Shown here: piece by piece, positions 56,233 through 64,000 of the stretch | How the letters are laid out: each line of letters starts with the position of its first letter | How positions within the stretch are numbered: the first letter of the stretch is position 1 | DNA from: Desulfobulbaceae bacterium | GTDB lineage: Bacteria; Bacteroidota; Ignavibacteria; Kapaibacteriales; UBA2268 | Assembly: GCA_018335795.1 (NCBI GenBank) | Contig: JAGXRP010000032.1 | Coordinates: forward strand, 1 to 64,000 | Reading direction: 5' to 3' | DNA length: 64,000 bases | Position numbers and translations under genes: made by a program | Notes under the pieces: generated by a model | Seen by the model: only the letters and a program-made list of their open reading frames with translations | Told to the model about the DNA's origin: nothing | Databases searched by the model: none

Positions 56233-57840
56233 ATGCAAAGAATAAAATCAAAACTGAACACACACTCTTCCGAATATATCAGCTATTTCGAGAATTCAAT
56301 TCGTTTGATTGATGAATTGAGAGCAAATCTGCAACGCGTCAAACTTGGCGGACCGGAAAGCTCGCGCGAAAGGCACATCAATCGAAACAAGCTATTAGCT
56401 CGAGATAGGATTAAATATTTATGTGATGAAAATACTCCATTTCTAGAATTGAATGCATTCGCAGCTTGGGATATGTACGACGGAGACGCGCCGTCAGCGG
56501 GTGTGATAACCGGAATTGGGATTATACGCGGCAGAGAGTGTATGATAGTCGCAAATGATGCCACTGTCAAGGGTGGGACTTATTTCCCGATGACAATCAA
56601 AAAGCATATTCGCGCCCAACGCGTAGCTCTCGAAAATCGCCTTCCGTGTATTTATCTCGTTGATTCAGGTGGAATCTTTCTGCCATTTCAATCGGAAACT
56701 TTTGCCGACAAAGAGCATTTCGGGAATATTTTTTTCAATCAAGCCCAGATGTCGGCACTCGGAATACCACAAATAGCATGTGTAATGGGTTCTTGCACAG
56801 CCGGTGGAGCATATGTTCCGGCAATGAGTGACGAAACAGTAATAGTCAAAAATCAAGGTACTATTTTCATTGGCGGTCCGCCTTTAGTCAAGGCTGCAAC
56901 GGGCGAAGAAGTTACGGACGAAGAGTTGGGCGGAGCAGACGTTCACACGAAAATATCCGGTGTAGCAGACCACTTGGCGCTAAATGATGAACATGCCCTA
57001 TCAATTGTCCGTAATATTGTCGAAAATCTTGGGCATTCGAGTAAATTTGATATTGGCAGAATAGCCCCAGAAGAGCCTTACTATGACCCGAAAGAACTCT
57101 ATGGCTTGATTCCGGATTCGCTTAAAAAGACTTTCAACATGTATGAAATAATTGCCCGAATTGTTGATGGCAGCCGCTTTCAGGAATTCAAAGCCGAATA
57201 TGGCAAAACTCTAATCACAGGATTTGCCCGGATTAAGGGCTATCCAGTGGGAATTGTTGCAAATAACGGCGTTCTGTTTTCGGAATCCTCATTGAAAGGA
57301 GCACATTTCATAGAGCTATGCTCAATGCGGAAAATTCCGCTCGTCTTTTTGCAAAATATAACTGGATTTATAGTCGGGAAAAAATACGAACATGGCGGTA
57401 TCGCTCGCGATGGTGCAAAAATGGTTCATGCAGTTGCAAATGCGCAAGTGCCGAAATTTACTATGATTGTAGGCGGTTCTTATGGTGCAGGTAATTATGC
57501 AATGTGCGGAAGAGGATATAATCCAAACCTTTTGTACATGACACCACACAGTAGAATATCTGTTATGGGTGGAGAGCAGGCAGCGAGTGTTTTAGCATCT
57601 GTCAAAGTAAATCAATTACAAAAAGCAGGCAAAAAGCTAACCGAAGAAGATATTGATGCAATAAAACAGCCGATACTCGACCAATATGAGCTTGAAGCGT
57701 CGCCATATTACAGTTCGGCAAGGCTTTGGGATGACGGCATAATTGACCCGATTGATATTCGGCACGTGCTTGGTCTCGGTATTTCAATGGCATTGAATAA
57801 AAGCATTGACGATGCTAAATTCGGTGTTTTTAGGATGTAG
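56233..57840 (+). CDS. Acyl-CoA carboxylase, carboxyltransferase subunit (methylcrotonyl-CoA carboxylase beta-like)
   Basis: The 535-residue protein transfers CO2 from carboxybiotin to an acyl-CoA. It contains '[19 protein letters not shown]', '[17 protein letters not shown]', '[17 protein letters not shown]' and '[19 protein letters not shown]', features that favour the 3-methylcrotonyl-CoA (or geranyl-CoA) carboxylase beta subunit over PccB. ATG 56233 is chosen over TTG 56203 by position of the conserved start. It is followed by the biotin carboxylase and biotin carrier subunits. If the substrate is methylcrotonyl-CoA it serves leucine breakdown. Confidence 0.9.
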   Translation: MQRIKSKLNTHSSEYISYFENSIRLIDELRANLQRVKLGGPESSRERHINRNKLLARDRIKYLCDENTPFLELNAFAAWDMYDGDAPSAGVITGIGIIRGRECMIVANDATVKGGTYFPMTIKKHIRAQRVALENRLPCIYLVDSGGIFLPFQSETFADKEHFGNIFFNQAQMSALGIPQIACVMGSCTAGGAYVPAMSDETVIVKNQGTIFIGGPPLVKAATGEEVTDEELGGADVHTKISGVADHLALNDEHALSIVRNIVENLGHSSKFDIGRIAPEEPYYDPKELYGLIPDSLKKTFNMYEIIARIVDGSRFQEFKAEYGKTLITGFARIKGYPVGIVANNGVLFSESSLKGAHFIELCSMRKIPLVFLQNITGFIVGKKYEHGGIARDGAKMVHAVANAQVPKFTMIVGGSYGAGNYAMCGRGYNPNLLYMTPHSRISVMGGEQAASVLASVKVNQLQKAGKKLTEEDIDAIKQPILDQYELEASPYYSSARLWDDGIIDPIDIRHVLGLGISMALNKSIDDAKFGVFRM

Positions 57841-57865
57841 GAACAAAATCCAAGGAAAAGATAAA

Positions 57866-59377
57866 TTGATAAAAAAAGTATTAATTGCAAATAGAAGCGA
57901 AATCGCTTGCAGGATTATCAAAAGCTGTAAGGCTATGGGAATTGAAACTGTGGCGATTTATTCCGATGCCGACGCAAATGCCTTGCACGTCAAAAGTGCT
58001 GACTTCGCAGAACATATCGGCGAGTCAGAAGCAAAGAAATCATACCTTGATATGGACAAAGTAATCCGAGCAGCTGTCGAAAGCGGCTGTGATGCTGTAC
58101 ATCCCGGGTACGGTTTCTTATCGGAAAATCATGAATTCAATAGAAAAGTTCGCCAAAATGGGCTGATTTTTATTGGTCCAAGTGCGGAATCAATGGAATT
58201 GATGGGCTCCAAAACAAGTTCACGAACTTTGATGATTGAACATGGAATTCCTGTAGTCCCCGGTATGTTCATAGATAAATTAGAGGAAAGCAAAATTGCT
58301 GAACTGGCTGATGAAATTGGCTATCCAATATTAATCAAAGCGGCTGCAGGTGGTGGTGGCAAAGGTATGCGCGTAGTTCGTGCGAGCAATGAATTGATTT
58401 CAGCGATTGAATCCGCTCGCCGTGAATCTATGTCAGCTTTTGGAAGTGACGAGGTGTTTATCGAAAAATATGTCGAAAACCCTCGCCATATAGAATTTCA
58501 GATTGCTGCAGACCAACACGGCAATATCGTTCACCTTTTCGAGCGAGAATGCTCTATCCAACGCCGCCATCAAAAAATAATCGAAGAAACGCCATCAACA
58601 GCATTGACAAAAGATTTACGGGAAAAAATGGGCGAAGTAGCCAAAAAAGTTTGCCAAGTGGCAAATTATAACAATCTCGGTACTGTGGAATTTCTTTTCG
58701 ATAATTCGGGCAATTTCTACTTTCTCGAAGTCAATGCCCGAATCCAAGTTGAGCACCCGATTACCGAAGAAACAACCGGAATAGACCTCGTGAAATTGCA
58801 AATTGACATCGCGAATGATTTGCCATTACCTTTTGAGCAAAATGATTTGAAGCAAACAGGTCACGCAATCGAATGCCGAATTTATGCTGAAGATGGCGAC
58901 AATGACTTTTTGCCGTCATCGGGAAAGATATTGATGTTAAAAACGCCAGTTGGTGAAGGAGTTAGATATGATTCGGGTATTGAAACAGGTTCGGATGCAA
59001 CAATTTACTACGACCCAATTCTTGCAAAACTCATTGTCCATGCAAATGATAGGGAATCTGCCAGATTGAAAATGATTGCAGCGCTGAAAAGCAATGTGAT
59101 ATTGGGCGTGAAAACTTCCATTAATTTCATGATTGCATGTCTCGAATCTGATGAATTCAAATCGGGAGATACATACACGAGCTTTATAGCCTTGAATTAT
59201 GAAAAATTGAAAAATTATAGGCAAGATAAATTGTTGAATTTGGGGCTCGCGACTGCTAATCAATATCTTCATGATGCACAGGCAAGTCAAATTATTTACG
59301 ATTACAGTAAATCCAATCCTTGGCTCGAAATGGGTAATTGGGAAATATGTTCAAAGTATGAAGCGAGGTCATTATGA
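57866..59377 (+). CDS. Biotin carboxylase subunit of acyl-CoA carboxylase
   Basis: The 503-residue ATP-grasp enzyme carboxylates biotin. It has 'KKVLIANRSEIACRIIKSC', 'AVHPGYGFLSEN', the glycine-rich ATP loop 'IKAAAGGGGKGMRVVR', 'ERECSIQRRHQKIIEETPS' and 'FLEVNARIQVEHPITEET'. The chain ends without a biotinyl domain, which is in the next gene. I start at TTG 57866 (AAGGAAAA upstream), giving the standard 'MIKKVLIANR'; the ATG at 57806 would overlap the beta subunit by 35 bases. Confidence 0.93.
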   Translation: MIKKVLIANRSEIACRIIKSCKAMGIETVAIYSDADANALHVKSADFAEHIGESEAKKSYLDMDKVIRAAVESGCDAVHPGYGFLSENHEFNRKVRQNGLIFIGPSAESMELMGSKTSSRTLMIEHGIPVVPGMFIDKLEESKIAELADEIGYPILIKAAAGGGGKGMRVVRASNELISAIESARRESMSAFGSDEVFIEKYVENPRHIEFQIAADQHGNIVHLFERECSIQRRHQKIIEETPSTALTKDLREKMGEVAKKVCQVANYNNLGTVEFLFDNSGNFYFLEVNARIQVEHPITEETTGIDLVKLQIDIANDLPLPFEQNDLKQTGHAIECRIYAEDGDNDFLPSSGKILMLKTPVGEGVRYDSGIETGSDATIYYDPILAKLIVHANDRESARLKMIAALKSNVILGVKTSINFMIACLESDEFKSGDTYTSFIALNYEKLKNYRQDKLLNLGLATANQYLHDAQASQIIYDYSKSNPWLEMGNWEICSKYEARSL

Positions 59378-59859
59378 TTTTGAGTTATAACAATCAAAAC
59401 TATCGTGTTTACGATGATAATGGCTCCTACGACATAAACAAAGTCAAAATCGGGTTAACTCTCTCGCAAACATCAAAAGGCTCTTACAGAGCAATTACAA
59501 GCGAAAAATCATATGATGTATTAGTAGCAAATGATGAAGAATTTTTGTACTTGTTTATCGAAGGTAAACAATTTACTTTCCGAAAGATTTCCGAAGATAA
59601 TTTTAATCATGGAATTGATTCATCAGATATGGGTACCGGCGAAATTCATGCTCCAATGCCCGGAAGCGTTGTCAAAGTACTTGTTAAGGTTGGCGATAAA
59701 GTCGAAATAGGCACTCCTGTTCTAATCATCGAAGCAATGAAAATGGAGTCAACGCTTTATGCCGATATTGAAGGAGTGGTAACAGCAGTGAATGCAATTG
59801 GAAAGGAACAGGTAGGAACAGAGAAAGCATTAGTAGTGATTGAATCTGTAAAAAAATAA
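59374..59859 (+). CDS. Biotin carboxyl carrier protein of acyl-CoA carboxylase
   Basis: The 161-residue protein carries biotin on the lysine of 'IIEAMKMEST'. The preceding 'GEIHAPMPGSVVKVLVKVGD' is a typical biotinyl fold; the first 80 residues probably form the docking region for the other subunits. Its ATG overlaps the stop of the biotin carboxylase gene by four bases. Together with the two genes upstream it makes a complete three-chain carboxylase. Confidence 0.94.
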   Translation: MILSYNNQNYRVYDDNGSYDINKVKIGLTLSQTSKGSYRAITSEKSYDVLVANDEEFLYLFIEGKQFTFRKISEDNFNHGIDSSDMGTGEIHAPMPGSVVKVLVKVGDKVEIGTPVLIIEAMKMESTLYADIEGVVTAVNAIGKEQVGTEKALVVIESVKK

Positions 59860-59917
59860 AATAGATTATTTTTATTTACGACAATAAAATTTATTCTATA
59901 ACAATTTTGAGAGTGCT

Positions 59918-60544
59918 ATGGGTAAACATTTTGTTTCAAATCAAACAGAATCCGTAAAGATGTTTGGCAATCCTGTTGTCGAAGCATTATCAAAAGTACA
60001 TTGGACAGTGCCACTGATAGTATATATTCCCATCATTTTATTTTTCCAATATCAATCAATTTTTACCTACAATTTTGGTATCCTCGAGTCATTTGCTTTG
60101 TTCTTGGGAGGCTTGTTTATTTGGACGCTGACTGAATATTTGTTGCATAGATTTGTATTTCATTTCGAACCAAAGTCACCTTTGGGCAAACGACTGCATT
60201 GGATGTTCCATGGCGTTCATCATGATTACCCGCAAGACAGATTCAGACTTGTGATGCCGCCTTCGATTTCATTGCCACTTGCTACTATGTTTTATTTCCT
60301 TTTCCTTCTCGTTTTTGGCAGCGTTCATTTGCCGGCAATCTTTTCGGGCTTTTTAGCGGGCTATCTTGCGTATGACACAATTCATTACGCAATTCACCAT
60401 AACGGATTCAGAAATAAATTTATGTTGAAAATTAAGCAACATCATATGCGACATCATTATACCGAACCAAATGAAGGATACGGTGTGTCAAGTCCCTTGT
60501 GGGATTATGTTTTCAACACTCGACCAACAAAGAAATTGGGTTAG
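59918..60544 (+). CDS. Fatty acid hydroxylase (sterol desaturase superfamily), FA2H-like
   Basis: The 208-residue integral membrane di-iron enzyme has the histidine clusters 'HRFVFHF', 'HGVHHDYPQD', 'HYAIHH' and 'HHMRHH', and 'PNEGYGVSSPLWDYVFNT', as in fatty acid 2-hydroxylases (Scs7/FA2H). It lacks the cytochrome b5 domain of the eukaryotic enzymes. It probably introduces a hydroxyl at C2 of a fatty acyl chain in an amide-linked lipid. It follows the carboxylase genes by 58 bases. Confidence 0.87.
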   Translation: MGKHFVSNQTESVKMFGNPVVEALSKVHWTVPLIVYIPIILFFQYQSIFTYNFGILESFALFLGGLFIWTLTEYLLHRFVFHFEPKSPLGKRLHWMFHGVHHDYPQDRFRLVMPPSISLPLATMFYFLFLLVFGSVHLPAIFSGFLAGYLAYDTIHYAIHHNGFRNKFMLKIKQHHMRHHYTEPNEGYGVSSPLWDYVFNTRPTKKLG

Positions 60545-62373
60545 TACTCATATTTCACTTTATTGAGAGTAACTGATTTAACGTAGTTTGTTTGTGCAGA
60601 AGTATTCAATAATTCGAGCATTGATGAAGTTGAATTATGGATAATGCTAACGAAAATCTCATCAGAATCCGATTCAATATCGAACCAATAATCATCATTT
60701 AACTTCGGGAGCGTTAGGTATGCTTTTTGAAGATGTTCCATTTTCAATTTCAAGGTTGAATCAATCATTTGGGCGTGCACGTGCAAAGTATCTGCGAATA
60801 AATATCCGGGAATCGTGATTTCATCATCATTCCGAATAATCCCAACTTTAGGACTATTCAAACGGAAGTAAACTTTTGAAAGAAAATCACTTTCTTGCAA
60901 ATAGATAGAAATGGGTTTATATTCAGCATGAAATTTTTCGTTTTGTTCGAGTTCAAGGCCTGTCCGAAAAGTAGGATAATTGCCCACATTGAAGATAATC
61001 AAATCCGGCTCACGAGATAAAACATATTCACCATCGCCGAGTTCATGCCCCAACATTCCATCGCCAACATCAATCGGACGATTTTTGGCAATATGTTTAT
61101 CATTCAGTCCGAGCATATCCAATGAGGGCAATTCTGACCAATATGGAATGGACCCCGCCGCAGTGATGGCTACTAATGGTTGTGAATCTAAAAAAGAATG
61201 TTTAAGTGTAATCCCCAATTCTTTACCAATCCATTCCCAACGCTCATGTTTTGCTCTTCTACTTGCCGTGTTGACGATTTGTAATCCAAGAAATAAGAGC
61301 AAAAAACATAAAATCAAAACAGTTTTAGGCACTTTTCCGGAAAATTTTTCAAAACTTGATAAAAACGACATTATTTGATGATTGCCATTTAAAATGAGGG
61401 AAAAAAATGCTACAACAACGACAGTCATGTGACGATATGCCGGGAAAACATCTCCCCCAATGAAAATCAGATAAGGTATGTATAAGATGAGGAATGTAAG
61501 GATATAAACATAAACCGGGTTTGATTTCAGCTTTGATGATGTGAAAAGTTGCTTGAATGCAAAAAATGAAAATGGTAGCATGAACAATAGTGCACCAAAT
61601 ACATACTCCAGCCCATTGAGAAGATGATTGCCCGATGGAGTGATTTTGACATAGGCAGTATTTGGCAGCAAATCATTGTAATAAATCATCCTAAATGTTA
61701 ATTGCCCGATGAAAGCTGCAATCGGAAAGGAGAGCACTTTTATAAGCGGAATGATTTTATGCTCTTTTTGCAATTGTGAACGATGCAAAATAAAAGTAAT
61801 AGCAAAAGCTATTATGAATAGCGGTGTGTCCGGTCGAGTAAGAATCATTAGGGAAAAAGTCAAACCCAATAAAAGTATATTTTTTGGGGCTGATGAATCA
61901 GCAAAAAATCTCGGGAGCAAAAACAAGCTGAATGCAAATAGAAGCATCAATAAGGGCTGCTCAAGACCACCGATTGCCCAAACAATAATCGGTGCAGAAA
62001 AGGAATAAAAGATTACCCCAAACCATAAATCATTGATTGTTTTGCCATGTTTGAATATGCGGTCGTAGAAAAAAAGCATAGGAATGAGCAAAACGCAAAT
62101 AAAGCCTAGTAATCTCACAGACACAATCAAATCTATACCAAACAATGCCAAAGCTGCATTCATCAAAATCCAAAGCAGATTCGAGTAGCCTTCAACATAT
62201 TCGCCATTGTTCCATGTCAAAAAGTCACCATCTATCAATCTTGCGGCATAACGCAATGAAATCAGAGCGTCATCCGACAAAAATGGGTAATAATATGAAG
62301 CATGTACAAATAGTATGATTGCCGTGATTGACGACAAAATGATTAATTGCCAAGTTTTGCTGAGAGATGTCAT
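60541..62373 (-). CDS. Multi-membrane-spanning GT-C-like glycosyltransferase
   Basis: The 610-residue protein has about ten hydrophobic segments in its first 400 residues and a soluble C-terminal domain. 'FLSDDALISLRYAARLIDGD' and 'WNNGEYVEGYSNLLWILM' near 30-75 resemble GT-C enzymes of the AftB/ArnT kind, where the aspartates in the first extracytoplasmic loop are catalytic. These use polyprenyl-phosphate sugars to modify envelope polymers. The acceptor is unknown. It overlaps the convergent hydroxylase gene by four bases. Confidence 0.75.
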   Translation of the reverse strand: MTSLSKTWQLIILSSITAIILFVHASYYYPFLSDDALISLRYAARLIDGDFLTWNNGEYVEGYSNLLWILMNAALALFGIDLIVSVRLLGFICVLLIPMLFFYDRIFKHGKTINDLWFGVIFYSFSAPIIVWAIGGLEQPLLMLLFAFSLFLLPRFFADSSAPKNILLLGLTFSLMILTRPDTPLFIIAFAITFILHRSQLQKEHKIIPLIKVLSFPIAAFIGQLTFRMIYYNDLLPNTAYVKITPSGNHLLNGLEYVFGALLFMLPFSFFAFKQLFTSSKLKSNPVYVYILTFLILYIPYLIFIGGDVFPAYRHMTVVVVAFFSLILNGNHQIMSFLSSFEKFSGKVPKTVLILCFLLLFLGLQIVNTASRRAKHERWEWIGKELGITLKHSFLDSQPLVAITAAGSIPYWSELPSLDMLGLNDKHIAKNRPIDVGDGMLGHELGDGEYVLSREPDLIIFNVGNYPTFRTGLELEQNEKFHAEYKPISIYLQESDFLSKVYFRLNSPKVGIIRNDDEITIPGYLFADTLHVHAQMIDSTLKLKMEHLQKAYLTLPKLNDDYWFDIESDSDEIFVSIIHNSTSSMLELLNTSAQTNYVKSVTLNKVKYEY

Positions 62374-62441
62374 AGAAAAAATAAATTCTTATAATTTGTA
62401 AATTTCAACAAGTGAAAATAATAACAAATTCGATAAGAAAA

Positions 62442-64000
62442 TTACCTAACTATGACAAGCTTACCTCTTTGGGGTTCGTGGAAATAGTTTCCTTCCGCAT
62501 TTACGACAAAAAAGTACACACCAGTCGGTAAAATGCTACCGTAATTATCTCTCAAATCAAATTGAACTTTATTCAAGCCAACTGCTAAAGTTTGTCCAAT
62601 TTTGCGAACTTCATTGCCGTGCAAATCAAAAAAAGAAATAACGACGTTTGCGCCGCCTGCGGGTGCTGCATACATGAATTCTATTTGAGTAAGCTCTGTA
62701 GCAGGATTTGGTACTACATTCGGTACGCTGATATTTGCGTTATTGAGCATCACTTTTGCAGTAAACTCAACAGTATCTGCATTTCCTTCGAGGTCGGAAA
62801 AATATACTATGATTGAGGCATCTGCATATTGCAATGTATCGGGCATAAATCTAAAAATTGCTTTCAAATCCGTGCCATCTGAAATCGGTTCGAATTCATG
62901 CCAAATTGTGCGTTGGTATGGATGTAAAAATCCATTTATTCTTACCGAAATCAATTTCGCATCGTCAAAACTTAATTTAGAATTATCGAACAAATGAACT
63001 TCGACAACGGGTTGTCGAGAAACGTAATTGCCATCAACGAAATCTAAGCCATCGAATTTAAGTCTGATATGTGGCTTTTCAGTATCGGGACCAACTCTTA
63101 GCGATGATGAAGCAGTATTATTGAAGGTGTACAGCTCATTAAGTTTGGCATCCCTGTCAATATTTATAAAAATCGAGTTCAATGAATCCAGTTCTTTTGT
63201 ATCAATCAGCATATTTGTCGTGATTGTTTCGTTTGCTCCGATACTTTCAATCTTATAATTATAGGTAATTGTTTCGTTTCCACCTTTTCTGACTACAACT
63301 TCTGCATCTACATTGTCGGCTGATGCTCTGAAAGATAGATTTCTGACAGCAACGTTCATGCTCGCCAAATCTCCAAGTATATAGCTTTCTTTATCCGATT
63401 TTGTTTCAGATTGGACTAAGGCAAGTTCAGCAGTTGGTAAATAATTTACAAGTATCGAAGTCAAATTTGTTTTCGCCGAGCTAAAGTATTGTTGCACCGA
63501 CAAATCTTTTGCAATAAATTCGACTTCAAAATAAATATGAGGATATTCGATTGCATTGATAGATGAAATATCAATATTTTGCTTCAAAGCAGAGCTGACG
63601 AGCAGAACGGGTGTATTTGTCTTATTTAGCCCATAGATTTTGATATTTATATCGGCAGTGGTAGTTTCCAAATTCCCGTTTATATTGATATTATTCCATT
63701 TCAGAGCGGGACCTATATTTGGCGAAGTCATTTTACCATTAGGTTCAAATTTTGTTATGAAACCATCAACTACAACGCTATCACCATCCATATTAATCCC
63801 TTCGGGTATAGAGCCGACCGGTGCTCCACGCCATCCCATCATAGCAAATGAAATGTTTTGTCCCAAATTATTGAGATTGATGTCGAGTGTGTCGCCTATC
63901 AATGAACCTAATTTCTTAAATTCAGCAAGCAAAGTATCTATGGAGCCATATCCGGGATTTTCTTCATATACCTTGAAATAAACCGGCAATCTGAATGATG
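62442..64000 (-). CDS. T9SS-sorted secreted protein, C-terminal part (runs off the window)
   Basis: The frame is open to the right edge, with at least 518 codons and no in-frame stop, so the N-terminus lies outside. The visible part has CARDB-like and Ig-like segments ('VAVRNLSFRASADNVDAEVV', 'DTEKPHIRLKFDGLDFVDGN') and a C-terminal T9SS sorting domain from about 'VVPNPATELTQIEFMYAAPA' to 'GKLVIVR'. The 'D.EKPHI.L.FDG' region followed by a sorting tail is like the C-terminal parts of large gingipain-like (C25) T9SS proteins. No peptidase motif is visible in the part available. Confidence 0.82.
   Translation of the reverse strand, partial: SFRLPVYFKVYEENPGYGSIDTLLAEFKKLGSLIGDTLDINLNNLGQNISFAMMGWRGAPVGSIPEGINMDGDSVVVDGFITKFEPNGKMTSPNIGPALKWNNININGNLETTTADINIKIYGLNKTNTPVLLVSSALKQNIDISSINAIEYPHIYFEVEFIAKDLSVQQYFSSAKTNLTSILVNYLPTAELALVQSETKSDKESYILGDLASMNVAVRNLSFRASADNVDAEVVVRKGGNETITYNYKIESIGANETITTNMLIDTKELDSLNSIFINIDRDAKLNELYTFNNTASSSLRVGPDTEKPHIRLKFDGLDFVDGNYVSRQPVVEVHLFDNSKLSFDDAKLISVRINGFLHPYQRTIWHEFEPISDGTDLKAIFRFMPDTLQYADASIIVYFSDLEGNADTVEFTAKVMLNNANISVPNVVPNPATELTQIEFMYAAPAGGANVVISFFDLHGNEVRKIGQTLAVGLNKVQFDLRDNYGSILPTGVYFFVVNAEGNYFHEPQRGKLVIVR

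Overview
The window looks like chromosomal DNA from an AT-rich, Gram-negative member of the Bacteroidota/Chlorobiota side of the FCB group; an Ignavibacteria- or Kapabacteria-like lineage is my best guess. This is inference. The evidence is three proteins with type IX secretion (T9SS) C-terminal sorting domains (1944-3020, 28419-32462, 62442-64000), lipoproteins with 'SCSDD'-type lipoboxes, several upstream TAnnTTTG boxes like the Bacteroidota -7 element, an OstA-like LPS transport protein, WaaE-like and heptosyltransferase-like LPS enzymes, and OlsF-like aminolipid synthases. Genes are densely packed, with many abutting or overlapping ends, and several genes seem to start with TTG.

Layout. 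1-1016: the end of an IS1182-type insertion sequence enters from the left edge (N-terminal 48 codons of its transposase), followed by about 750 bp of small repeats without a gene. 1017-3020: two secreted proteins, the second a metzincin-type zinc protease with a T9SS tail. 3141-6459: an operon for GatE and GatD, the amidotransferase that makes Gln-tRNA(Gln) in Archaea; this is unexpected beside otherwise bacterial genes. 6782-9160: a ten-haem cytochrome c lipoprotein followed by a double-rhodanese lipoprotein. 9218-14555: a single-chain type IIG-like restriction-modification enzyme, a DUF2283 protein and GMP synthase. 14685-15220: a small non-coding element whose end matches the IS at the left edge, with a perfect 96-bp tandem duplication, then tRNA-Pro(CGG).

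15430-23146: an eight-gene operon that appears to build and attach a CMP-activated nonulosonic-acid-like sugar. It holds a GT-B-type transferase, an SpsF-like cytidylyltransferase, a two-subunit transketolase, a class III aminotransferase, a short-chain dehydrogenase, a NeuB-type synthase without its usual C-terminal domain, and a metallophosphoesterase. I know of no characterised pathway with this exact set, and it is my main candidate for an undescribed system.

23214-41942 is mostly housekeeping and envelope: a TonB-receptor-like protein, a PAP2/Aur1-like phosphotransferase, RsmA, a HIT protein, a large IgGFc-binding-like T9SS protein, an OstA-like protein, a TPR protein, RsmE, a PgpH-like HD phosphodiesterase, a Xer recombinase and a Uup-like ABC-F ATPase. 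41943-45588 holds tandem OlsF-like fused acyltransferases. 45682-55293 holds a ClC channel, a class D beta-lactamase-like lipoprotein, an FKBP prolyl isomerase with a Gly/Pro-rich tail, two LPS glycosyltransferases, RlmN and a threonine dehydratase-like enzyme. 55388-60544 encodes a lectin-like lipoprotein, a three-subunit biotin-dependent acyl-CoA carboxylase and a fatty acid hydroxylase. The window closes with a GT-C-like membrane protein and the C-terminal part of another T9SS protein. The aminolipid synthases, PAP2/Aur1-like enzyme, fatty acid hydroxylase and carboxylase together suggest unusual membrane lipids.
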